Origin: Sphingomonas sp. URHD0057
Lineage (GTDB): Bacteria; Pseudomonadota; Alphaproteobacteria; Sphingomonadales; Sphingomonadaceae
Direction: 5' to 3'
NCBI RefSeq assembly: GCF_000620665.1
Contig: NZ_JIAU01000013.1
Span: 1 to 43,015, forward strand
Length of the DNA: 43,015 nt
A program made the position numbers and the translations under genes. Positions within the stretch are counted from its first letter, which is position 1, and each line of letters opens with the position of its first letter. Positions 26,601 through 34,837 of this stretch are shown here, piece after piece. Under the pieces are notes generated by a model. That model saw only the letters and a program-made list of their open reading frames with translations. It did no database searches and was not told the DNA's origin.

Positions 26601-28069
26601 GCGAACTCACGTCCAAGACCATCGCCGAGCTGCGCGACGGCTTGCGTGGCGGCGAGTTCACTGCGCGCGAGGTTGCCGAGGCGTACAATGCCGCAGTCGC
26701 GGGCGCGAAGCTGCTCAACGCTTATACGGTCGAGACGCCCGAGGATGCGCTGGCCGCGGCCGCGGCCGCGGACAAGGCGCGCGGGCAGGGCGACCTGTCG
26801 TCGCTCGCCGGCATCCCGCTCGGCATCAAGGACCTGTTCGCGACCAAAGGCGTCGACACGACCGCCGGCAGCAACATCCTCAAGGGCTTCAAGCCGACCT
26901 ACGAAAGCACGGTCACCGCGAACCTGCGCAAAGCGGGCGCGGGGATGCTGGGCAAGCTCAACATGGACGAGTTCGCGATGGGCTCGTCGAACGAGACCAG
27001 CGCCTACGGGCCGGTGATCAGCCCGTGGCGGCGCAAGGGCAGCAATGTCGGGCTGACTCCGGGCGGCTCTTCGGGCGGCTCGGCGGCGGCGATCGCTGCC
27101 AGGATCGCGCCGGGCGTCACCGGGACCGACACCGGTGGCTCGATCCGCCAGCCTGCCGCGTTCGCCGGCATTTGCGGGATCAAGCCGACCTACGGCCGCT
27201 GTTCGCGCTGGGGCATCGTCGCGTTCGCCAGCTCGCTCGACCAGGCGGGGTCGATGGCGAAGAGCGTCCGCGACTGCGCCATCCTGCTCGAGGCGATGGC
27301 CGGGTTCGACCCCAGGGATTCGACCTCGCTCGACCTGCCGGTGCCCAAGTGGGAAGCGAACCTGTCGAGCGACCTTAGGGGCAAGCGCGTCGGCATTCCG
27401 AAGGAGTATCGGATCGACAGCGTCCCCGCCGAGATCAACGCTTTGTGGGACCAGGGCATCGAGTGGCTCAGGGATGCCGGCGCGACCCCGGTCGAGATCA
27501 GCCTGCCGCACACCAAATATGCGCTGCCGACCTATTACATCATCGCGCCGGCGGAGGCGTCGTCCAACCTCGCCCGCTATGACGGCGTGCGCTACGGCTT
27601 GCGCGAGGAAGGGGTGAAGACGCTCGACGACATGTATGCGGCGACCCGCGCAGCGGGCTTCGGCGAGGAAGTAAAGCGCCGGGTGATGATCGGCACCTAC
27701 GTGCTGTCGGCCGGCTTCTACGATGCGTACTTCACCAAGGCGCTGCGGGTGCGGGCGCTGACCAAGCAGGATTTCGCCAAGGCGTTCGAGCAGTGCGACG
27801 TGATCCTGACCCCGACCGCGCCGTCGGCCGCGTTCGGGATCGGCGAGACCACCGACCCGCTGGCAATGTATCTCAACGACGTATTCGCGGTCCCGGCGAG
27901 CCTTGCCGGGCTGCCCGCGATGTCGGTTCCCGGCGGCTTGGACGGGCAGGGCCTTCCGCTTGGGCTGCACCTGATCGGCAACGAGCTCGACGAGCAGATC
28001 GTCCTCAACGCCGGCCTCGCAATCGAGGAGCGCGCCGGCTTCACCGCCAGGCCGGAGAAATGGTGGTGA
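26597..28069 (+). CDS. gatA: Asp/Glu-tRNA amidotransferase subunit GatA
   Basis: The 490-residue amidase-signature enzyme releases ammonia from glutamine. Catalytic Lys is in [10 protein letters not shown], the cis-Ser in [12 protein letters not shown] and the nucleophile Ser in [17 protein letters not shown] 26597 overlaps the gatC stop by 4 bp. Its own TGA overlaps the GTG start of an extra lipoprotein gene that sits before gatB. Confidence 0.97.
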   Translation: MSELTSKTIAELRDGLRGGEFTAREVAEAYNAAVAGAKLLNAYTVETPEDALAAAAAADKARGQGDLSSLAGIPLGIKDLFATKGVDTTAGSNILKGFKPTYESTVTANLRKAGAGMLGKLNMDEFAMGSSNETSAYGPVISPWRRKGSNVGLTPGGSSGGSAAAIAARIAPGVTGTDTGGSIRQPAAFAGICGIKPTYGRCSRWGIVAFASSLDQAGSMAKSVRDCAILLEAMAGFDPRDSTSLDLPVPKWEANLSSDLRGKRVGIPKEYRIDSVPAEINALWDQGIEWLRDAGATPVEISLPHTKYALPTYYIIAPAEASSNLARYDGVRYGLREEGVKTLDDMYAATRAAGFGEEVKRRVMIGTYVLSAGFYDAYFTKALRVRALTKQDFAKAFEQCDVILTPTAPSAAFGIGETTDPLAMYLNDVFAVPASLAGLPAMSVPGGLDGQGLPLGLHLIGNELDEQIVLNAGLAIEERAGFTARPEKWW

Positions 28070-28428
28070 GAATCATCGCCGCACTTGGCCTGCTCGCGCT
28101 TTCTGGTTGCCAAGGTACAGTCATGCACCGGGAAAGCATTCCATTTTCGCAGGGGACGGCGGAACTCGTGATTACGTCAGTTGGCGGCGCTCTTGGGGAA
28201 GAAAAATACGAGCTAAAATATCGAAATGGCGACCACACCGAGACCTTCTTCCGAGGTGCAAACTTTAGTGAGTTCCACGCCGGCGAACGCGACGGGAAGT
28301 TCGTTATTCAGATGTGTAAGGGTTGGATCGATCACGCCGAGCCAATCCTCTATGGCAATAGAAGGAACCCTCAGTTCGTGCGGTTGAACCTGGATTGGAA
28401 TTGTCGCGATAAGAGTCACGCGGCATGA
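28066..28428 (+). CDS. Uncharacterised lipoprotein between gatA and gatB
   Basis: The 120-residue product starts with a lipoprotein signal ([15 protein letters not shown], lipobox LSGC). GTG 28066 is chosen because GGAG lies nine bases upstream; ATG 28060 and GTG 28063 are in frame too but closer. The mature part is beta-rich and charged, with Cys in QMCKGW and LDWNCRD; I recognise no family. Start and stop overlap gatA and gatB (GTGA and ATGA). A hand count gives about 54% GC, below the roughly two thirds of neighbouring lines, and codons such as AAA, ATA and TTT are commoner. It may be a later insertion into the operon. Confidence 0.75.
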   Translation: MRIIAALGLLALSGCQGTVMHRESIPFSQGTAELVITSVGGALGEEKYELKYRNGDHTETFFRGANFSEFHAGERDGKFVIQMCKGWIDHAEPILYGNRRNPQFVRLNLDWNCRDKSHAA

Positions 28429-29891
28429 CTGACTACCGCATCAAGGGCGAAACCGGCGAGTGGGAGGTCGTCGTCGGCCTCGAAGTCCACGCGCAGATCA
28501 CCGCCACCGCGTCGAAGCTCTTCAGCGGCGCGGCCACCGCGTTCGGGGCGGAGCCGAACACGCAGGTCAGCCTGATCGACGCGGCGATGCCGGGGATGCT
28601 GCCGGTGCCGAACAAGGAGTGCATCCGCCAGGCGGTGCGCACCGGCATGGCATTGGACGCGGTGATCAACCGCACCAGCCGCTTCGACCGCAAGAATTAT
28701 TTCTACGCCGATCTGCCGCCCGGCTATCAGATCAGCCAGCTCTACCACCCGATCGTCGGTCCGGGCGAGGTTGAGATTCTCCTCGACGAGAAGGACGAGA
28801 ATTCGGGCAAGCAGATCGGCATCGAGCGGCTGCACGTCGAGCAGGACGCGGGCAAGCTGATGCACGACCAGCACCCGACGATGAGCTACGTCGATTTGAA
28901 CCGCGCGGGGGTCGCCTTGATGGAGATCGTGTCGCGGCCGGACATCGGTTCCCCGGCGGAGGCAGGCGCCTATTTGAGGAAGCTCCGCGCGATCCTGCGC
29001 TACGTGGGCTCGTGCGATGGCAATATGGAAGAAGGGTCGATGCGCGCCGACGTCAATGTCTCGGTGCGCCGGCCTGGCGAACCGCTCGGCACGCGGACGG
29101 AGACCAAGAACGTCAATAGCGTACGCTTCGTCATGGCCACGATCGAACACGAAGCGCGGCGTCAGGTCGAAGTGATCGAAGAGGGCGATGAGGTGGCCCA
29201 GGAAACGCGGCTGTTCGATCCCGACAAGGGCGTGACGCGCGCACTCCGTTCGAAGTCCGATGCGCACGACTACCGCTACTTCCCCGATCCGGACCTGCTG
29301 CCACTCGAGCTCGACGAGGCGTTCCTCGACGAATGCCGCGCCAGCCTGCCCGAGCTGCCGGATGCCAAGCGCAAACGCTTCGAGGGGCTGGGCATCACGC
29401 CCTACAATGCGAGCGTGCTGACCGCCGAGGTCGAGACCGCGCGCTGGTTCGACGTGCTGCTGGATGCCGGCGCCGAGCCAAAGCAAGGCGCCAATTGGGT
29501 CGTCGCCGAGCTGTTCGGGGCGCTCAACCGCCGCGGCGAAAGCGTCGCCGACACCCCGGTCTCGCCCGAGGAAGCGGCCGAGCTGCTGAAGCTGGTCGCG
29601 GACGGTACGATCAGCGGCACAATCGCCAAGCAGGTGTTCGAGATCATGCTCGAAACCGGCGAGGCGCCCTCGAAGATCGTCGAGGAGCGCGGGCTCAAGC
29701 AGACCAGCGACACCGGCGCGATCGATGCCGAGATCGACAAGATTCTTGCCGGCAACGCCGACAAGGTGGCGGAATATCAGGCCGGCAAGCAGGCGCTGTT
29801 CGGCTTCTTCGTCGGCCAGGTGATGAAGGCGATGCAGGGCAAGGCCAACCCGCAGCTGGTCAACGAGCGTCTGCGCGCGAAGCTCGACTAA
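28425..29891 (+). CDS. gatB: Asp/Glu-tRNA amidotransferase subunit GatB
   Basis: The 488-residue protein has [22 protein letters not shown]-type [39 protein letters not shown] and the YqeY-like C-terminal tail ending in [13 protein letters not shown]. GatB binds the mischarged tRNA and activates its carboxylate with ATP. It overlaps the lipoprotein gene by ATGA and is the last gene of the group; a palindromic repeat follows its stop by two bases. Confidence 0.97.
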   Translation: MTDYRIKGETGEWEVVVGLEVHAQITATASKLFSGAATAFGAEPNTQVSLIDAAMPGMLPVPNKECIRQAVRTGMALDAVINRTSRFDRKNYFYADLPPGYQISQLYHPIVGPGEVEILLDEKDENSGKQIGIERLHVEQDAGKLMHDQHPTMSYVDLNRAGVALMEIVSRPDIGSPAEAGAYLRKLRAILRYVGSCDGNMEEGSMRADVNVSVRRPGEPLGTRTETKNVNSVRFVMATIEHEARRQVEVIEEGDEVAQETRLFDPDKGVTRALRSKSDAHDYRYFPDPDLLPLELDEAFLDECRASLPELPDAKRKRFEGLGITPYNASVLTAEVETARWFDVLLDAGAEPKQGANWVVAELFGALNRRGESVADTPVSPEEAAELLKLVADGTISGTIAKQVFEIMLETGEAPSKIVEERGLKQTSDTGAIDAEIDKILAGNADKVAEYQAGKQALFGFFVGQVMKAMQGKANPQLVNERLRAKLD

Positions 29892-29893
29892 TT

Positions 29894-29972
29894 CGTCATT
29901 GCGAGGAGCGCAGCGACGAAGCAATCCATGAGGGCGGGGAAGCTGGATTGCTTCGCTGCGCTCGCAATGACG
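29894..29972 (+). repeat. Palindromic intergenic repeat (CGTCATTGCGAG type)
   Basis: The left arm begins CGTCATTGCGAG and runs to GCAATCCA. The right arm is its near-perfect inverse, from TGGATTGCTTCG to CTCGCAATGACG. The total is 79 bp. This type is common in alphaproteobacterial intergenic regions. It separates gatB from the phosphatase gene and carries two in-frame ATGs (29928, 29967) that can mislead start prediction. The transcript would form a long hairpin. Confidence 0.9.
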
Positions 29973-29984
29973 GGGAGTGTCCTT

Positions 29985-31664
29985 TTGCGTAAATTCATCG
30001 TCGCCGCAGCTGCGCTCCTCTGTGCCTGCCGGTCGGATGCCCAGCCTCAACCTCCCGTCGCGCCTGGTGCGCCGAAGCTTTTGATCGTCATCTCGGTCGA
30101 CCAGTTCTCGGCGGAGCTGTGGGACGAGTACCGGCCGCAGTTCACCGGCGGCTTCGCGCGTCTTGCGGCCGGCACGGTGTTCCGCAACGGCTACCAGAGC
30201 CACGCCGGAACCGAGACCTGCCCCGGTCACTCGACGATCACGACCGGCGATCGTCCGACGCTGACCGGAATTGCGATCAACACCTGGTACGATTTCTCCA
30301 TCCCGCGCGCCGACAAGGCGGTCTATTGCGCCGAGGATGAGAGCGTGCCGGGCTCGTCTTCGAGCGGCTACACCGTCTCCGCGAAGCATTTGAAGGTGCC
30401 GACGCTCGGCGAGCTGATGAAGGCGCGCTGGCCCGCCAGCCGCAACGTCGCCGTCGCCGGTAAGGACCGCGCCGCGGTGATGATGGGTGGCCACAATCCT
30501 GACCAGCGCTGGTATTTCAGAGGAAGCCAGGGCTTCGTCACCGATCTTCAGGGCGTGGCCGCACCCGCGAGCCTTGCGCGCACCAATACGGCGGTGGCGG
30601 CGGAGATTGCGCAGGCCCAGCCAGGACTCGATCCCCCGCCATTCTGCGCGGCGAAATCGAAGACCTACGTCCTCGGCGGCACGCCCGATTCGCTCCCCGG
30701 CCCGCCGCGGACGGTCGGCGCCGGGCGCTTCGAGCGCGCTGCGGGCGACGCGACTGCCTTCACCAATTCGCCCGAATATGACGCCGCCGTACTGGCCATC
30801 GCGGCGTCGCTGACCGGCGAGATGAAGCTGGGCCGCGGCCCAGCGCCCGACCTGCTGTCGATCGGCTTGTCGGCGACCGACTATGTCGGCCACCGCTATG
30901 GCACCCAAGGGCAGGAGATGTGTCTCCAGCTCCTGTCGCTCGACCGTGACCTCGGCGACTTTTTCAACGTCCTCGATCGCAGCGGGATCGACTATGCAGT
31001 CTCGCTGACCGCGGACCATGGCGGCTTCGACATTCCCGAGCGCGCGAAGACGAAGCTGCCCGACGCGGCGAATGTCGACGTGGCACTCGATTCGTCGAAG
31101 CTCGGTAAGGCCATCGGGCAGGCGCTGGGGCTCAGCGGGCCAGTCCTCCGGGGCGAATGGGCGGGCGACATCTGGGTCGACGGCTCGCTTGCTCCCGCCG
31201 ACCGCAAGCGCGTGATCGACGAGGCGCTGAGGCGCTATCGCGCGCATCCGCAGGTCGAAGCCGTCTTCACCAAGGACGAAATCGCGCGAACCCCGCTGCC
31301 GACCACCAGCCCGGACAAATGGAGCCTGATCGAACGGGTGCGCGCATCCTACGACCCGCAGCGTTCCGGCGACCTATGGGTGGTGCTCAAGAAAGACGTC
31401 GCGCCGTACCCGTCGACCCCAGCGCTCGCCTCGACGCACGGCACGCCGTGGGACTACGACCGGCGCGTCCCGATCCTGTTCTGGCGGCCCAACATGGCGG
31501 GACCGCCCCGCGACGAGCCGATCGAAACGGTCGACATCATGCCGACCCTGGCGGCGATGATCGGGCTGCCGCTCGCTCAGCAATCCGTCGACGGCCGGTG
31601 CCTACCGGTTCCCGGTGTCGCTTGTCCTGCGGGCGTCGCCGGCACCGAACGAGGCAAGCGCTAA
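29985..31664 (+). CDS. PhoK-like alkaline phosphatase superfamily lipoprotein
   Basis: From TTG 29985 the product has 559 residues; ATG 29967 is the alternative. TTG follows GGGGAG by six bases and gives a compact signal RKFIVAAAALLCAC with a lipobox-like end. Active-site residues of the PhoK/PafA group are present: metal Asp in ISVDQFS, nucleophile Thr78 in ETCPGHSTITTG, Asn in AINTWYD, Lys and Arg in GKDR, Asp and His in SATDYVGHRYG, DHG in TADHGG, and His in STHGTPWD. These are zinc-dependent extracytoplasmic phosphomonoesterases. No pho box was identified. The substrate range is not readable from sequence. Confidence 0.9.
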   Translation: MRKFIVAAAALLCACRSDAQPQPPVAPGAPKLLIVISVDQFSAELWDEYRPQFTGGFARLAAGTVFRNGYQSHAGTETCPGHSTITTGDRPTLTGIAINTWYDFSIPRADKAVYCAEDESVPGSSSSGYTVSAKHLKVPTLGELMKARWPASRNVAVAGKDRAAVMMGGHNPDQRWYFRGSQGFVTDLQGVAAPASLARTNTAVAAEIAQAQPGLDPPPFCAAKSKTYVLGGTPDSLPGPPRTVGAGRFERAAGDATAFTNSPEYDAAVLAIAASLTGEMKLGRGPAPDLLSIGLSATDYVGHRYGTQGQEMCLQLLSLDRDLGDFFNVLDRSGIDYAVSLTADHGGFDIPERAKTKLPDAANVDVALDSSKLGKAIGQALGLSGPVLRGEWAGDIWVDGSLAPADRKRVIDEALRRYRAHPQVEAVFTKDEIARTPLPTTSPDKWSLIERVRASYDPQRSGDLWVVLKKDVAPYPSTPALASTHGTPWDYDRRVPILFWRPNMAGPPRDEPIETVDIMPTLAAMIGLPLAQQSVDGRCLPVPGVACPAGVAGTERGKR

Positions 31665-31767
31665 CCATTTAATAACCTTGTCTTTCTTTCATGAACCATT
31701 CAGTCTCCGAGCGGCACTGAAAGGCTGGGGAAGGGCGCGGCGTGAGCGCCGGTTGGAGGGTTCCGTG

Positions 31768-32538
31768 ATGCGGAAAGTGGGACTGGCGCTCGCGCTGACG
31801 CTCGGCCTCGGCGGTTGCGTCGAGACGCGGCAATTTGCCGATGCGCAGTTCGAGCCGCCGCAGGGCGACTATAAGCTGCTCGTCCTTCGCCCCGACGTCA
31901 CCGTCGGATCGCTGACCACTGGCGGAATGGTCGAGCCGCGGGCGGACTGGACCGACCAGGCGCGCGCCAGCATCACTACCGCGCTCCAGGCGCAGCAGTC
32001 GGCGCGCGGCGCGCACATGCTCATCGTCCAGCACCGCAACGAGCTGCCCGGTGTTTCCGAACAAGAGCTGGCCGACATGGAGCGGCTCAATGCCGCGGTC
32101 GATGAATCGATTGTCGTCCACAAATATCTCGGCGACTATCTGCCGACCAAGCGCGGTCGCGGGCTCGACTGGACGGTGGGCGACGACGCCGTGAACCTCG
32201 GCCGCAAGACCGGCTACGACTACGCGCTGTTCCTCCATGCCGAGGACGAGGTCGCCTCGACCGGGCGGATCGTGCTCGGCGTGCTCGGCGCGGCAGGCTG
32301 CGTCGTCGGCTTCTGCGCTCCGAACATCGGTGGCGCGGCCCAGCTCGATTATGCCTCGCTCGTCGACCTCAAAACCGGCGAAGTCGTGTGGTTCAACGTG
32401 GTTCGCGCCGGGAGCCAGGTTCCCGGCATCAAGTTTGGCGACCTCCGCACGCCGCAAGGCGCCGAGCAGATGGTCGAGCGCCTGCTGGGCCGGATGAAGC
32501 CCGGCCTCGCCATCCGCCGCGCGCAGGCGGTTCGCTGA
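31768..32538 (+). CDS. Uncharacterised lipoprotein upstream of an M48 protease
   Basis: The 256-residue product starts at ATG 31768 after GGAGGGTTCCGTG. Lipobox: LGLGGC. The mature part begins VETRQFADAQFEPPQGDYKLLVLRPDVTVG and includes a hydrophobic stretch (IVLGVLGAAGCVVGFCAP) in the middle and DLKTGEVVWFNVV near the end. It probably sits in the outer membrane facing the periplasm. The stop overlaps the start of the M48 gene by one base (TGATG). I do not recognise a named family. Confidence 0.82.
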   Translation: MRKVGLALALTLGLGGCVETRQFADAQFEPPQGDYKLLVLRPDVTVGSLTTGGMVEPRADWTDQARASITTALQAQQSARGAHMLIVQHRNELPGVSEQELADMERLNAAVDESIVVHKYLGDYLPTKRGRGLDWTVGDDAVNLGRKTGYDYALFLHAEDEVASTGRIVLGVLGAAGCVVGFCAPNIGGAAQLDYASLVDLKTGEVVWFNVVRAGSQVPGIKFGDLRTPQGAEQMVERLLGRMKPGLAIRRAQAVR

Positions 32539-33761
32539 TGTGCAGGCGCCGCCTCGAGCTCAGCCGGCGTTCGCTGCTGATCGGCGGCGGCGTCGCGGCC
32601 GCGTCGCTGACCACCGGCGTCGCTCAGGCGCGGATCCGCCCCGCCGATATGACCCCCCTGATCGGGCCCCGATACCGACCCACCGATAAGGACGAGCAGG
32701 GCCTGTGGAAGGAGATGGAGCGGGCAGAGGAGGAAATCGCGGGCTCGAACCTGCTGATCCAGGACCCGCAGCTCACGGGCTATCTCAAGACGATCATCGG
32801 CACGGTGGGCGGGCCGGCGGCGAAAGACTTCCGCATCTATCTCGCGCGGATCCCGGACTTCAACGCGATGATGTTCCCGACCGGATTCGCGGTGGTGTTC
32901 TCCGGCCTGCTCTTGCGAATGCGCAATGAAGCGCAGCTGGCCGGCGTGATCGCGCACGAATCCGGGCACTTCCTGCGCCGCCATCAAATCCGCTCGTGGC
33001 GCGACATGCGGCGCAAGACCGACATTTTCGCGATCGGCGCGATGATGGCCGGAGTCGGGGGCGCCGCCGCCGGCGCCTATCTCGGCGATTATGTGCAGCT
33101 CGCTCAGCTCGGCACCTTGCTGTCGCTGTTCAAGTACAGCCGCGAGATGGAGGCCGAGGCGGACGCCATCGGCGCGCGCCTGATCGCCGACGCCGGCTAC
33201 GCGCCGGTCGAGATGGCCAATATCTGGCAGCAGCTGATCGGCGAGGAGGAGGCGAGCGCGCGCTACCGCCGCAAGCGTCGCCACAAGGGCACATTGTTCG
33301 ACACCCACCCGTCGTCCGATGCCCGGATGGCCGACCTTCGTGCCAGCGCCGCCGAAGTGACGGTCCCGGGCCGCGACTATCGGACCTATCGCGAGCGCTA
33401 TTTAGCGACGATCGCAACGATCCGTCCGACGCTGCTCGACGACCAGGTCAAGCTCAATGACCCCGGTGCGAGCCAGTATCTGATCGAAACCCTGGCCAGG
33501 GACGGTTGGAACGGTCTGCTCCGTTTCCACGAGGGCGAGGTCTGGCGGCTGCGCAACCGCCACGGCGACGACGTGCGCGCCGCGCAAAGCTATGCGGCGG
33601 CGGTGGTCTATCCCGATGCTCCGGCGGATGCTTTCCGCTGGCATGGCATCTCTTTGATGAAGGCGGGCCGGTCCGGCGAAGCGAAGGCGGCGTTCGCCCG
33701 CTATCTGACTATGAAGCCCGACGCGCCGGATGCCGCCTGGGTGCGGCAGACGATGGGTTGA
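32538..33761 (+). CDS. M48-family zinc metalloprotease, exported
   Basis: The 407-residue protein has a twin-arginine type signal (SRRSLLIGGGVAAASLTTGVAQA). The M48 motif is HESGH (His140, Glu141, His144), followed by the third ligand Glu205 in SREMEAEAD. The N-terminal part (LLIQDPQLTGYLKTII...DFRIYLARIPDFNAMMFPTGFAVVFSGLL) is like the BepA/LoiP-type periplasmic proteases. A tail of about 120 residues has TPR-like features. The likely task is outer-membrane protein or lipoprotein quality control. ATG 32538 is used; the open frame before it is the shadow of the lipoprotein gene. Confidence 0.92.
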   Translation: MCRRRLELSRRSLLIGGGVAAASLTTGVAQARIRPADMTPLIGPRYRPTDKDEQGLWKEMERAEEEIAGSNLLIQDPQLTGYLKTIIGTVGGPAAKDFRIYLARIPDFNAMMFPTGFAVVFSGLLLRMRNEAQLAGVIAHESGHFLRRHQIRSWRDMRRKTDIFAIGAMMAGVGGAAAGAYLGDYVQLAQLGTLLSLFKYSREMEAEADAIGARLIADAGYAPVEMANIWQQLIGEEEASARYRRKRRHKGTLFDTHPSSDARMADLRASAAEVTVPGRDYRTYRERYLATIATIRPTLLDDQVKLNDPGASQYLIETLARDGWNGLLRFHEGEVWRLRNRHGDDVRAAQSYAAAVVYPDAPADAFRWHGISLMKAGRSGEAKAAFARYLTMKPDAPDAAWVRQTMG

Positions 33762-33775
33762 GAGAGGCGAAGGCA

Positions 33776-34405
33776 GTGAACCGATTGACCCGAATTGCGC
33801 TTCTCGCAGCCGCGCTGCCGCTCGCGGCCTGTTCGTCGCTTGGCGGCGGCGAGTATGGCATCGGCGACTACACCCTCATTCGCGTGCACCGCGTCAATGT
33901 CGGCGACGGCGGGATGTCGGTCGTCGCGCCGCGGCCGTGGAACGAGCGCCGCCGCTCGATCCTGTTCGACGACGTCCGCGAAGTCGAGGACTGGACCCTC
34001 AACGGGCCGATCCTCGACGGGATCAGCTTCGTTTCCGGGATGAAGAGCGGGCGCTATCTGATCCGCCAGCGCAGAACGGCCGACCAGCAGGTCCCGAAAT
34101 TCCGGGGCGACATGACCCCGCCCGAGATCGCGGCAATGCTCGAGAGCCTCTATCGGGTGCGCGGCGGCGCGGTCGATTTCAGGACGCTGTCGCTGCAGCC
34201 GCGAGCGTTCCTTGGCGCGAACGGGTTCCAGCTCGACTACGAGCATCTCGACAGTGACGAACTGTGGCGCAAGGGGCGCGCGGTCGGCGTCGTGATCGAC
34301 GGCCGCCTGTACCTTATCCTGCTCGATGCCGCGCGGTCGCATTATTACAACGCGACGTTGCCCGATTTCGAAGCGATCGTCGCCTCCGCGCAACTGCGGC
34401 GCTAG
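33776..34405 (+). CDS. Uncharacterised lipoprotein downstream of the M48 protease
   Basis: The 209-residue product starts at GTG 33776, preceded by GAGAGGCGAAGG. It has a lipoprotein signal (ALLAAALPLAACSS). The mature part is a mixed alpha/beta protein (RPWNERRRSILFDDVREVEDWTL, VDGRLYLILLDAA-like end) without a family I recognise. It is 14 bp after the protease gene and probably cotranscribed. Its TAG overlaps the TAG of the small convergent gene within a CTAG. Confidence 0.84.
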   Translation: MNRLTRIALLAAALPLAACSSLGGGEYGIGDYTLIRVHRVNVGDGGMSVVAPRPWNERRRSILFDDVREVEDWTLNGPILDGISFVSGMKSGRYLIRQRRTADQQVPKFRGDMTPPEIAAMLESLYRVRGGAVDFRTLSLQPRAFLGANGFQLDYEHLDSDELWRKGRAVGVVIDGRLYLILLDAARSHYYNATLPDFEAIVASAQLRR

Positions 34406-34587
34406 CCTACCGGCGAAATCGGCCCGGGCGAAGGCGTCGTCCCTGGCGTCGAGGGGGCCGGCACGTCGATATCCGGGCCCTGCGGCGGGGTTTCGGGCGG
34501 CGGTTCGGTCGGCTGGCCCGGTTGCGATGGTTCCGGGGTTTCCGGCGGCTGGCCGGGATTTTCCGGGATTGGGGGAAGCTGCTGCAT
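34402..34587 (-). CDS. Small proline-rich protein, 61 residues
   Basis: ATG 34587 has a strong ribosome binding site (GAGGAGATCCC) directly upstream, which supports a real gene. The product starts MQQLPPIPENPGQPPETPEP; about a third of it is proline, with Glu, Gln and Thr, and no hydrophobic segment. It is likely disordered. It resembles small proline-rich proteins of sphingomonads, whose role I do not know. Confidence 0.65.
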   Translation of the reverse strand: MQQLPPIPENPGQPPETPEPSQPGQPTEPPPETPPQGPDIDVPAPSTPGTTPSPGPISPVG

Positions 34588-34692
34588 GGGATCTCCTCGG
34601 CAGCGGAACGCGCTCCCTTGGCGAACGGTTGCCCGCTCGCGCGGGTTGCCCAACCGGCCATCCCTGTTATAGGCGCTCGACCTTCGAGGGCC

Positions 34693-34777
34693 GCGCGCGT
34701 GGCGGAACTGGTAGACGCGCTGGATTTAGGTTCCAGTATCGCAAGATGTGGGGGTTCGACTCCCTCCGCGCGCACCA
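34693..34777 (+). tRNA. tRNA-Leu (anticodon TAG)
   Basis: Acceptor GCGCGCG pairs with CGCGCGC, followed by A and an encoded CCA (34775-34777). The anticodon stem CTGGA/TCCAG carries loop TTTAGGT (anticodon TAG). A long variable arm, typical of class II tRNAs, and T loop TTCGACT are present. Total 85 nt. Confidence 0.97.
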
Positions 34778-34837
34778 TTTCCCGCTGCCACGGCACGGAA
34801 AATCGCCTCAGCCAGGATTATTTGGGAACCGCAGACC

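Noticed and set aside
26249-27970. Open frame of 573 codons opposite gatC and gatA
   Set aside because: Shadow of strongly supported genes, no family features.
28416-31247. Open frame of 943 codons on the minus strand opposite gatB and the phosphatase gene
   Set aside because: The plus strand encodes clear GatB and PhoK-like proteins there. The antisense frame is Arg/Ala/Gly-rich without domains, a result of GC-rich codon bias.
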